This document shows, in pieces, positions 1 to 6,313 of a DNA stretch of 9,776 nucleotides. The notes beneath the pieces were generated by a model, which was given only the letters and a program-made list of their open reading frames with translations, did no database searches and was not told the origin of the DNA. The position numbers and the translations under genes are program-made. Every line of letters begins with the position of its first letter. Position 1 is the first letter of the stretch. Source of the DNA: an uncultured Muribaculaceae bacterium (GTDB taxonomy: Bacteria; Bacteroidota; Bacteroidia; Bacteroidales; Muribaculaceae); contig CAJLLX010000074.1 in NCBI GenBank assembly GCA_905207535.1, forward strand, positions 1-9,776. Direction: 5' to 3'.

Positions 1-1568
1 TCACCCTGAGCGACACCGAGCTGCGCGGCACCTCGCGCTTCATGTCGATGGCCGGAGCCTTCACCGCCCTTGGCGGCGACCTGAGCACCCTCACGCAGAA
101 CCCCGCCGGCATCGGCGTGTACCGCGGCAGCGACGTGGCGCTCACGCTCGACCTCAGCTTCCTCTCCAACAAGAGCAGCAACATCCCCGGGGGCGCCACG
201 ATGAACAATACCCACTTCGATGCCAACACCATCGGATATGTGGGCACGATGAATTTCGGTAGCAATTCCGTGATGTCGACCTTCTCGTGGGGTGTGAGCT
301 ACAACCGCCTCAAATCGTTCACCCGCAACTATCGCGGATCGGGGATACCCCTTCAGACCTCGATGAGCAACTACATAGCCCTGATGTCCGACGGCATCGA
401 TCCCGAGAATATGATCAGTAAAAGCGGTTACGATCCCTATCAGGACTCGCAGATCAACTGGATGAACATCCTGGCCTTCAACGGCGCCATCACCACCCCT
501 ACCATCGTGACCGACAATGCCGGCAAGGTGACCGACATCTACTACGACGGCCTCTTCCAGTATGACGTGCCCGCCCAGGACGGCAATCCCGCCATACCGG
601 CCACCACAGGCACAGCCGGATTTAATGTGCGCGAGCGCGGCTACGCCGACGAATACAACATAGCTTTCGGCGGCAATATGGCCAACGTGGTGCAATGGGG
701 CGTGGACCTCGGCATCACCGACCTCACCCACGAGCAGTGGACCTCCTACGACGAGGCTCTGCAGGGCGCCAACATCCGCGCCGGCAACGAGTATTACGAC
801 GTGATAGAGGAGGGCGACTGCGACTGGCAGATCGATAACTGGAAGAAGACCACCGGCACGGGATTCAACCTGAAGTTCGGCCTAATCCTCAAGCCCGTGC
901 AGGAGCTGCGCATCGGCGTGGCTGTGCACACCCCCACATGGTACTCGATGACCACCAGCTATAATGCCAACCTCACCTACGGCGGCAGCAACAGAGTTCA
1001 GCGCGACCGCGGCACCAACACCGCCGTCTACGACTGGAATCTGCGCACACCGTGGAAACTGATGTTTGGCTTAGCCGGTGTGATCGGAGGGCGCGGCATC
1101 ATAAGCGCCGATTATGAATATTCGGCCTACGACAAGATGCACACCTCCGACAGCTACGGCGACTTTGACGACTACAACGACGACATCGCCACCTATTTCC
1201 GTGCCACCAACACTCTGCGACTCGGCGCTGAGTTCAGGGTCACCCCTCAGTTTAGTCTGCGCCTGGGCTACTCTTACGCCTCGAGCAACGTCAAGAACGA
1301 CGCCGCCGACAACAATCTGGAGATCTACACCTCGGGCACCAACCTCGGCTACACCTTCAATCAGTCGAGCAACTATGTGACCGCCGGCCTCGGCTACCGC
1401 ACTGGAGGTTTCTACGTGGATCTGGCCTACGTCAACCGTCAGCGCACCAGCACCTACCACTGCTTCACCCCCTTCCAGGATTACGACGGCCTCTGGACGC
1501 TGGCACCGCAGGCCAAGATCAAGGAGAACGCCAACCAGCTTGCCCTGACCGTAGGATATAAATTCTGA
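1..1568 (+). CDS. FadL/OmpP1/TodX-type outer-membrane beta-barrel protein, 5'-truncated by the window edge
   Basis: The reading frame is open to the left edge (first full codon at base 3), so the signal peptide and true start lie outside; about 521 residues are visible. The first ATG inside the window (base 42) is not the start, because the family motif begins before it (DTELRGTSRFMSMAG). The segment GAFTALGGDLSTLTQNPAG, with NPAG at visible residues 33-36, is the hallmark N-terminal hatch/strand region of FadL/OmpP1 transporters. The rest is rich in alternating aromatic and polar residues, as in outer-membrane strands, and the protein ends in GYKF with a terminal aromatic, typical of BAM-assembled barrels. 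FadL relatives pass hydrophobic compounds across the outer membrane. The substrate here cannot be told, and Bacteroidetes members are often annotated only as outer membrane protein transport proteins. The stop TGA shares its A with the rsgA start, so the two genes are probably co-transcribed. Confidence 0.85.
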   Translation, partial: TLSDTELRGTSRFMSMAGAFTALGGDLSTLTQNPAGIGVYRGSDVALTLDLSFLSNKSSNIPGGATMNNTHFDANTIGYVGTMNFGSNSVMSTFSWGVSYNRLKSFTRNYRGSGIPLQTSMSNYIALMSDGIDPENMISKSGYDPYQDSQINWMNILAFNGAITTPTIVTDNAGKVTDIYYDGLFQYDVPAQDGNPAIPATTGTAGFNVRERGYADEYNIAFGGNMANVVQWGVDLGITDLTHEQWTSYDEALQGANIRAGNEYYDVIEEGDCDWQIDNWKKTTGTGFNLKFGLILKPVQELRIGVAVHTPTWYSMTTSYNANLTYGGSNRVQRDRGTNTAVYDWNLRTPWKLMFGLAGVIGGRGIISADYEYSAYDKMHTSDSYGDFDDYNDDIATYFRATNTLRLGAEFRVTPQFSLRLGYSYASSNVKNDAADNNLEIYTSGTNLGYTFNQSSNYVTAGLGYRTGGFYVDLAYVNRQRTSTYHCFTPFQDYDGLWTLAPQAKIKENANQLALTVGYKF

Positions 1569-2632
1569 TGGGAAAGAAAGCAGGCTCAAGCAAGCGCAAC
1601 GACGCCCGTACGCCCCTCAGCGTCGCCGAGCGGATGGAGGGGATGGTGATACGCAACACCGGCAGCAGCTACATGGTGCTCGTATCGCCCGACGCTCCCG
1701 ACACACCGGCTGAAGATATCACCACCACAGTACCCTCGCCCGAGGGCGCTGTGGTGGAATGTCATATAAAAGGCAAATTCCGCCTGAAGGGGATCCGCAC
1801 CACCAATCCCGTGGCGGTGGGCGACCGTGTGACCATAATGCGCAACCCCGACGGCACCGCCTACATCACCGCCATAGCTCCGAGGCGCAACTATATCATA
1901 CGCCGCGCCTCCAACCTCTCGAAAGAGGCCAGCATTCTGGCCGCCAACATCGATCAGGCATGCCTGGTGGCCACGCTCGCCCACCCCGTGACCTCCACCA
2001 CCTTCATCGACCGCTTCCTCGCCACCGCCGAGGCCTATCGCGTCACCGCCATCCTGGTCATCAACAAGACCGACCTGCTGACCGACGACCCCGAGAGCCG
2101 CGAACTGCTTGACGCCGTGGCATATCTCTACCGCTCCATCGGCTACAAGGTGCTGGAAGTATCGGCCGAGACCGGCGCCGGCATCGAAGAGTTGCGCCGG
2201 GCCCTCGAAGGGAAGATTACCCTGATGTCGGGCAACTCGGGCGTAGGCAAATCCACGCTTATCAACCGCCTCATCCCCGGGCTGGAGCTGCGCACCGCCG
2301 AGATATCCGACATGCACGACACCGGCATGCACACCACCACATTTTCGGAGATGTTTCCTCTGCCCGGCGAGCATGGGGGATGGATCATCGACACCCCGGG
2401 AGTGCGCGGGTTCGGCACCATAGAGTTTGACCAGTATGAGGTGTCGCATTTCTTCCCGGAGATATTCAAGCTGTCGAAGGAGTGCCGCTACGGCAACTGC
2501 ACCCACACCCACGAGCCCGCCTGCGCCGTGCTCAAGGCGCTGGAGGAAGGGCGGATAGCCATGTCGCGCTACAGCTCGTATCTGAGCATCCTCGCGGATG
2601 CCAACCCCGACAAATACCGCGCACCGGTATAG
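1568..2632 (+). CDS. rsgA: Ribosome small-subunit-dependent GTPase A
   Basis: RsgA (YjeQ/YloQ) is a cytoplasmic, circularly permuted GTPase that acts in late 30S subunit maturation. All marks are visible in the permuted order: an N-terminal OB-fold (about residues 23-110), then G4 NKTD (166-169), G5 SAETG (199-203), G1/Walker A GNSGVGKST (222-230), G3 DTPG (275-278), and a C-terminal zinc site with Cys306, Cys311, His313 and Cys319 (C-x4-C-x-H-x5-C). At 354 residues it is longer than the roughly 300-310 usual in the family. The excess is a basic N-terminal extension (1-22) and a Pro/Thr/Asp-rich insert in the OB-fold (about 41-62). The start at 1568 is chosen because it overlaps the upstream stop as TGATG, which suggests coupling. 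Met23 (base 1634) or Met26 (base 1643) would give a start closer to the usual family N-terminus. No terminator hairpin with a T-run follows. Confidence 0.95.
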   Translation: MGKKAGSSKRNDARTPLSVAERMEGMVIRNTGSSYMVLVSPDAPDTPAEDITTTVPSPEGAVVECHIKGKFRLKGIRTTNPVAVGDRVTIMRNPDGTAYITAIAPRRNYIIRRASNLSKEASILAANIDQACLVATLAHPVTSTTFIDRFLATAEAYRVTAILVINKTDLLTDDPESRELLDAVAYLYRSIGYKVLEVSAETGAGIEELRRALEGKITLMSGNSGVGKSTLINRLIPGLELRTAEISDMHDTGMHTTTFSEMFPLPGEHGGWIIDTPGVRGFGTIEFDQYEVSHFFPEIFKLSKECRYGNCTHTHEPACAVLKALEEGRIAMSRYSSYLSILADANPDKYRAPV

Positions 2633-2673
2633 GCAAGATAGGCCCAATAGGCCCAATAGGGCCAATAGGCGGC
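2629..2673 (+). repeat. Five tandem 9-bp units, ATAGGCCCA type
   Basis: Five head-to-tail 9-bp units can be read: ATAGGCAAG, ATAGGCCCA, ATAGGCCCA, ATAGGGCCA and ATAGGCGGC. The first unit overlaps the rsgA stop codon (TAG at 2630-2632). The array fills most of the 63-bp gap between the convergent stops of rsgA and the NlpC/P60 gene. Units 3 and 4 can form a 5-bp GGCCC/GGGCC stem around AATA (2650-2663), but no T-run follows, so it is not a standard intrinsic terminator. Period and unit length are seen directly. Slippage as the origin is inference. Confidence 0.85.
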
Positions 2674-2695
2674 AACTGTGGGACAATTTGGGAGG

Positions 2696-3487
2696 TTAGT
2701 CCATGAATTGGGAGGAGAAGATGCTGTCGACTTTCTGATTGATGAGGATGTCGAGGAGGTCTACCTCCACTGCGGCGGGGGGAGCGGCGCTATTTTTGCC
2801 TCCGGAGGGGGCAGCAGGGGCGGATGAGGAGGACTGGTGGGCGGAAGAAGAGGGCTGGGAGGCGGATTTCTGCGATTTTTTCTGCGATTTGTCGCGAGCG
2901 GAGCTCTTTTTGGTGGCTTTGCTGCGGCCATGCACGTCGGCCCAGGCCAGTGGGGCGGCATCCACGCGGCCGGCGCCCTTGAAGCGCTTGGCCCAGTAGC
3001 CCGAATTGATGGGGCTGACCATCACGCCTCGGCTCGACGAGGCATGCACCATCTGCCCGTTTCCGATATACATCCCCACATGCGACACACCGCTCCCCGA
3101 GCCGAAAAACACCAGGTCGCCCGGCATCTCGCGTCCCCCCTTGAGCGCCGAGCAGTAGGCCCGCTGCTCCGTGGTGGTGCGCGGCAGCTTCACATTGCAC
3201 ACATCGCGGTAGATGCTCATCACCATCCCCGAGCAATCGGTGCCCGAGCGGCTCTCGCCGCCAAAACGGTAGGCGGTACCGATCCATTTCATAGCCTCCT
3301 GCACCAGCGCACGCGCCATCGGGTCGGGAATTTCGGAAATCTCCTTGTCGGAGGGTTTTCCGCCCGAGGGGCCTCCTCCGGCCCACTCCTTCCCCTCCGG
3401 AGTGGCCACGACGCTCTTCTTGCTGCGGCATCCCGGCAAGAGCAGCAGCAAGCAGCATAGCAATGTGATAAACGAAAAGCGTCGCAT
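2696..3487 (-). CDS. NlpC/P60 (C40) family lipoprotein, putative peptidoglycan endopeptidase
   Basis: The 263-residue product starts with a lipoprotein signal: RR, then a Leu/Cys-rich hydrophobic core, then lipobox LPGC with the lipidated Cys at 20. The residues after Cys20 (RSKK) lack the acidic surface-export signal of Bacteroidetes lipoproteins, so a periplasmic position is more likely. The NlpC/P60 domain spans about residues 58-178, with catalytic Cys85 in TDCSGM, His136 in SHVGMY and third polar residue His148 in MVHAS. Such enzymes cut the D-gamma-Glu to diamino-acid bond of murein stem peptides. A Ser/Lys/Ala/Pro-rich linker (about 186-240) follows, then a short hydrophobic/acidic tail (VDLLDILINQ, 243-252). 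The ATG at 3487 is chosen because the signal peptide begins there; a TTG six codons upstream is in frame but less likely. The gene is convergent with rsgA and divergent from the ABC exporter. Substrate specificity is inferred from the family only. Confidence 0.9.
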   Translation of the reverse strand: MRRFSFITLLCCLLLLLPGCRSKKSVVATPEGKEWAGGGPSGGKPSDKEISEIPDPMARALVQEAMKWIGTAYRFGGESRSGTDCSGMVMSIYRDVCNVKLPRTTTEQRAYCSALKGGREMPGDLVFFGSGSGVSHVGMYIGNGQMVHASSSRGVMVSPINSGYWAKRFKGAGRVDAAPLAWADVHGRSKATKKSSARDKSQKKSQKSASQPSSSAHQSSSSAPAAPSGGKNSAAPPAAVEVDLLDILINQKVDSIFSSQFMD

Positions 3488-3492
3488 ATCTG

Positions 3493-3500
3493 CAAATTTA
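3493..3500 (-). promoter_or_regulatory. Possible -7 box (TAAATTTG) directly before the NlpC/P60 start
   Basis: On the minus strand TAAATTTG matches the Bacteroidetes -7 consensus TAnnTTTG and ends five bases before the ATG. No TTTG is found 19-21 nt upstream, so only half of the promoter is convincing. If it is used, the mRNA would be leaderless or nearly so. The same bases are codons of the upstream in-frame extension from TTG, so the two readings exclude each other. Confidence 0.3.
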
Positions 3501-3591
3501 GACAAATCCGCACAATATCCTCTATTTATAAAAGTTAAAAAAATATCGGGAGGGGTGTAACTATCTCACGGCGCGGTGCGTCTAACGAATT

Positions 3592-3617
3592 GTCGGCCGT
3601 GGAGAGCCCGCGGCGAC
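3592..3617. other. Imperfect hairpin in the divergent NlpC/P60-natA gap
   Basis: GTCG-G-CCGTGG pairs with CCGCGGCGAC around a 5-nt loop (AGAGC), giving 10 pairs including one G:T and one bulged G. No T-run follows on either strand, so it is not an intrinsic terminator. It lies about 50 bases before the natA start, in the likely leader. A clear Bacteroidetes promoter for natA could not be found in 3501-3666. Confidence 0.35.
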
Positions 3618-3666
3618 ACAAATCACATTAATATATATCACATAGACACATACCAAACTAAGGCAT

Positions 3667-4635
3667 ATGAATATCATAGAGGCAAAGAATATCACTAAAC
3701 AATATACAGGGCACACGGCGCTCGACGATGTGAGCGTGAGCATCCCAGAGGGGTCGATCTACGGGCTGTTAGGGCCCAACGGCGCCGGAAAGACCACCCT
3801 GATCCGCATCATCAACCACATCACCGCTCCCGACAAGGGTGAGGTGATCTTCGACGGCCACCGGCTTTGCGAGGACGATGTGGTGAACATCGGCTACCTG
3901 CCCGAGGAGCGCGGCCTGTACAAAAAGATGAAAGTGGGCGACCAGGCGATGTTTTTCGCCAAGCTCAAGGGCCTGAGCAGCCGCGACGCCGAGCGCCAGC
4001 TCAAGGCATGGTTTGAAAAATTCGGCATCATGGACTGGTGGGGCAAGAAGGTGGAGGAGCTGTCGAAAGGTATGGCCCAGAAGGTGCAGTTTATCGTCAC
4101 AGTGCTCCACCGCCCCAAACTGCTCATCTTCGACGAGCCGTTTTCAGGTTTCGACCCCATCAACGCCGACCTGCTCAAGCGCGAGATCCTCGCCCTGCGC
4201 GACGAGGGCGCCACAGTGATCTTCTCCACCCACAACATGGAGAGCGTGGAGGCGCTGTGCGACAATTTCACCCTTATCAACCGCTCGCACAACATCCTCT
4301 CGGGCAATGTGGCCGAGATCCGCGCCAAGATGGGCGCCGACCGCTACAAGCTCTCCTTCCAGGGCGATGCGGCCCGGCTGACCGAAGCGCTGGGCGACAT
4401 GGTGGTGCGCAGCAACATCTCCGCCCCGCGCGACACCCCGCAGGGACCCACCATCGACGCCATCCTCAAGCTGCAGCCCGGCACACCGATGCGCTCGTTC
4501 ATCGCCAAGGTCAACGACGCCGTGGATCTGGTGACCTTCGACCGCGCTCTCCCGTCGATGAACGATATCTTCATCCGCACCGTGGAGCAGGCCAACGCCG
4601 CCGACGATGTGGCACGAGCCATGCGCGCTCAGTAA
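3667..4635 (+). CDS. ABC exporter ATP-binding protein, NatA-like
   Basis: The 322-residue cytoplasmic ATPase has every ABC motif: Walker A GPNGAGKT (36-43), a PEERGLY segment at the Q-loop region (79-85), signature LSKGM (132-136, a known NatA-type variant of LSGGQ), Walker B LLIFDE (152-157), D-loop SGFDP (160-164) and H-loop His189. Residues after about 215 form the C-terminal extension usual in this subgroup (DUF4162-like). It should power the ABC-2 permease encoded 48 bp downstream, and the two were probably one operon from the start. NatAB of Bacillus exports sodium, but related pairs export other compounds, so the substrate is unknown. The start ATG at 3667 has only a weak AAGG upstream (3660-3663), and the motif order begins at once after it. 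Confidence 0.92.
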   Translation: MNIIEAKNITKQYTGHTALDDVSVSIPEGSIYGLLGPNGAGKTTLIRIINHITAPDKGEVIFDGHRLCEDDVVNIGYLPEERGLYKKMKVGDQAMFFAKLKGLSSRDAERQLKAWFEKFGIMDWWGKKVEELSKGMAQKVQFIVTVLHRPKLLIFDEPFSGFDPINADLLKREILALRDEGATVIFSTHNMESVEALCDNFTLINRSHNILSGNVAEIRAKMGADRYKLSFQGDAARLTEALGDMVVRSNISAPRDTPQGPTIDAILKLQPGTPMRSFIAKVNDAVDLVTFDRALPSMNDIFIRTVEQANAADDVARAMRAQ

Positions 4636-4683
4636 ACGCCTGACAGACAACAAAAAAAAGAATCCAATCATTTCCCAGAGACA

Positions 4684-6006
4684 ATGCGCAACAATATAGG
4701 AATAATCATCGGCCGCGAGTTTCGCGAGCGCGTGGCCAAAAAAAGTTTCATCATCACCACGCTGCTGATGCCGGTGCTGATGCTGCTCTTCATGGTGGCT
4801 CCCGCCGCCATCATAGCCCTCTCCACCCCGTCGGAAAAGCACCTTGCGGTAGTAGACGAGAGCGGCATCATCTTCGCTCCGCTGAAAACCGAGACCGACA
4901 AGGTAGACTATCTGGAGGTGACCGACTTCAAGCAGCCGCTCGACTCGGCCATAGCGTCGGCCGACTACGACGGCGTGCTCTACATAGGGCCCGACGTGGT
5001 GGAGAATCCGCGCAACGCCACGCTTTATCTCCACGACGCCAGCGGCCTGGAGATAGAGTCGCTCATCAACTCGGTGCTGAAAGAGACCATCGAGGACCAG
5101 CGCCTGAAAGCCTACAACATAGAGAATCTCTCCGAGATCATGGCTGAGGTGACGGTAGACACCAACGTGAGCACCATCCGCATCGACGAGAGCGGCGAGG
5201 AGGAGAGCACTTCATCGATGATGTCGATGGGAGTGGGTATGGTGATGACCTTCATCCTCTACATGTTCCTGCTCATGTACGGGCAGATGGTGATGACCTC
5301 GATCATCGAGGAGAAAAACAACCGCGTGCTCGAGCTGGTGGTGTCGTCGGTGAAGCCGGTGCAGCTGATGATGGGTAAAATCATCGGCGTAGGGCTTGTG
5401 GCCGTGGTGCAGGTGGCGATCTGGGGCGTGCTGCTGTGCCTCATGTCGGGCCTGCTGCTGCCGGCACTGATCCCCGACTCGCTCATGGCTCAGATGAACG
5501 CCATGAATGCCGGCGCCATGCCCGACGGCCTCGGAGGGGAGGACGCCGAGATGCTGCAGGCGCTGGGGATGCTGACCTCAGTGAGCTACATCGCCACGAT
5601 CTTCGGCTACATGCTGCTCTTCCTGGTGGGGGGCTTCCTGCTGTATGCGTCGATTTTCGCCGCCATAGGGTCGGCGGTAGACAATGTGCAGGACGCATCG
5701 CAGCTGCAGACCTTCGCCATCCTCCCCATCATGATAGCGCTGATATTCTCGGTGAGCATCGCCGCCGACCCCAACAGTCAGGCCGCCTTCTGGCTGTCGA
5801 TGATACCGCTGACCTCGCCGATGGTGATGCTGGCTCGCATCCCCTTCGGCATCCCCTCGTGGGAGATATGGGTATCGGCCGTGGTGCTCTACGCCTCGTT
5901 TGTGGGGATGGCCTGGGTAGCAGCCAAGATCTACCGCGTGGGCATCTTCATGTACGGCAAGAAGCCCTCGATCAAAGACCTCGCCCGCTGGGCCCGCTAC
6001 AAATGA
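4684..6006 (+). CDS. ABC-2 type permease, NatB-like
   Basis: This 440-residue inner-membrane protein has the NatB layout. An N-terminal amphipathic segment (REFRERVAKKSF, 11-22) leads into TM1 (about 22-47). A periplasmic domain covers about 50-178. Further membrane segments follow at about 182-204, 233-258, 303-325, 343-361 and 395-417. Between TM2 and TM3 lies the EEKNNRVLELVVSSV stretch (209-223), the conserved coupling region of ABC-2 permeases that faces the ATPase. A Met/Gly/acidic loop (about 268-292) between TM3 and TM4 looks lineage-specific. It should form the transport channel with the ATPase encoded just upstream. The product exported (ions, drug or other small molecule) cannot be told. 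No strong terminator follows the stop at 6004-6006. Confidence 0.9.
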   Translation: MRNNIGIIIGREFRERVAKKSFIITTLLMPVLMLLFMVAPAAIIALSTPSEKHLAVVDESGIIFAPLKTETDKVDYLEVTDFKQPLDSAIASADYDGVLYIGPDVVENPRNATLYLHDASGLEIESLINSVLKETIEDQRLKAYNIENLSEIMAEVTVDTNVSTIRIDESGEEESTSSMMSMGVGMVMTFILYMFLLMYGQMVMTSIIEEKNNRVLELVVSSVKPVQLMMGKIIGVGLVAVVQVAIWGVLLCLMSGLLLPALIPDSLMAQMNAMNAGAMPDGLGGEDAEMLQALGMLTSVSYIATIFGYMLLFLVGGFLLYASIFAAIGSAVDNVQDASQLQTFAILPIMIALIFSVSIAADPNSQAAFWLSMIPLTSPMVMLARIPFGIPSWEIWVSAVVLYASFVGMAWVAAKIYRVGIFMYGKKPSIKDLARWARYK

Positions 6007-6061
6007 TGTAAACACTATTTAACCATGTGGCCCTTTGCGCTCTTGCAGGGCGCGGGCACGA

Positions 6062-6131
6062 CACAATGCCATCTTTTTGGCCGCCAACGGCGCATTTCAG
6101 GCGTCGGGCGGAGCAAAAAGATGGCATTGTG
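6062..6131. repeat. Perfect 18-bp inverted repeat, possible palindromic or MITE-like element
   Basis: The left arm CACAATGCCATCTTTTTG (6062-6079) is the exact reverse complement of 6114-6131. Inside, CCGCC (6081-6085) pairs with GGCGG (6107-6111) and ACG (6087-6089) with CGT (6102-6104), so about 70 nt could fold as one long hairpin. The T-run lies inside the left arm toward the loop, and no T-run follows the right arm, so this is not an ordinary intrinsic terminator. The arms are flanked by GCACGA (6056-6061) and GCATGA (6132-6137), a 5/6 match that could be a worn target duplication. The element sits in the 307-bp gap between natB and gdhA. The rest of that gap has a small hairpin (GCCCT at 6030-6034 with AGGGC at 6047-6051) and the gdhA promoter region. 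The structure is seen directly; its nature is unknown. Confidence 0.8.
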
Positions 6132-6210
6132 GCATGATGTGAGTGGCAATATGCTTTTAAACATAAAATTTTTCCTTACAAATCGTGCACACAATTCCAT
6201 TTAAATTTTT

Positions 6211-6218
6211 TATTTTTG
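6211..6218 (+). promoter_or_regulatory. Candidate gdhA promoter -7 box (TATTTTTG)
   Basis: TATTTTTG fits TAnnTTTG, the Bacteroidetes -7 element, within an AT-rich stretch (about 6155-6218) that stands out from the GC-rich surroundings. A proper TTTG at the -33 position (about 6187-6190) is absent, so the call rests on the -7 box, AT-richness and position. Initiation near 6224 would leave a leader of about 90 nt before the gdhA start, with no clear Shine-Dalgarno sequence. Confidence 0.4.
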
Positions 6219-6313
6219 CCTTTGACAATGCAGCCCGACTGCAAATCAGCGAGGAAGCCAACCTCGAAATATCATTTGTTAACTGACAACTAATCACATA
6301 CCTTAATACAGCT

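Noticed and set aside
2629..2673. Short tandem repeats as a CRISPR array
   Set aside because: The units are 9 bp with no spacers between them, and no cas genes are present.
1586..2686. Long minus-strand open frame antisense to rsgA (366 codons)
   Set aside because: GC-rich codons of rsgA leave the opposite frame free of stops. The translation is Gly/Val/Ala/His-rich with no recognisable domain, while rsgA has all family motifs.
3541..3666. Promoter for natA
   Set aside because: I found no TAnnTTTG box with a properly spaced TTTG here. The AT-rich bases before natA (3627-3659) do not fit the consensus well enough to call.
6062..6131. Inverted repeat as a bidirectional intrinsic terminator for natB/gdhA
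   Set aside because: The T-run is inside the left arm next to the loop and no T-run follows the stem on either strand.
6015..6200. 61-codon minus-strand frame in the natB-gdhA gap
   Set aside because: It runs straight through the perfect inverted repeat, so its codons are explained by the palindrome. It has no recognisable domain or start signal.
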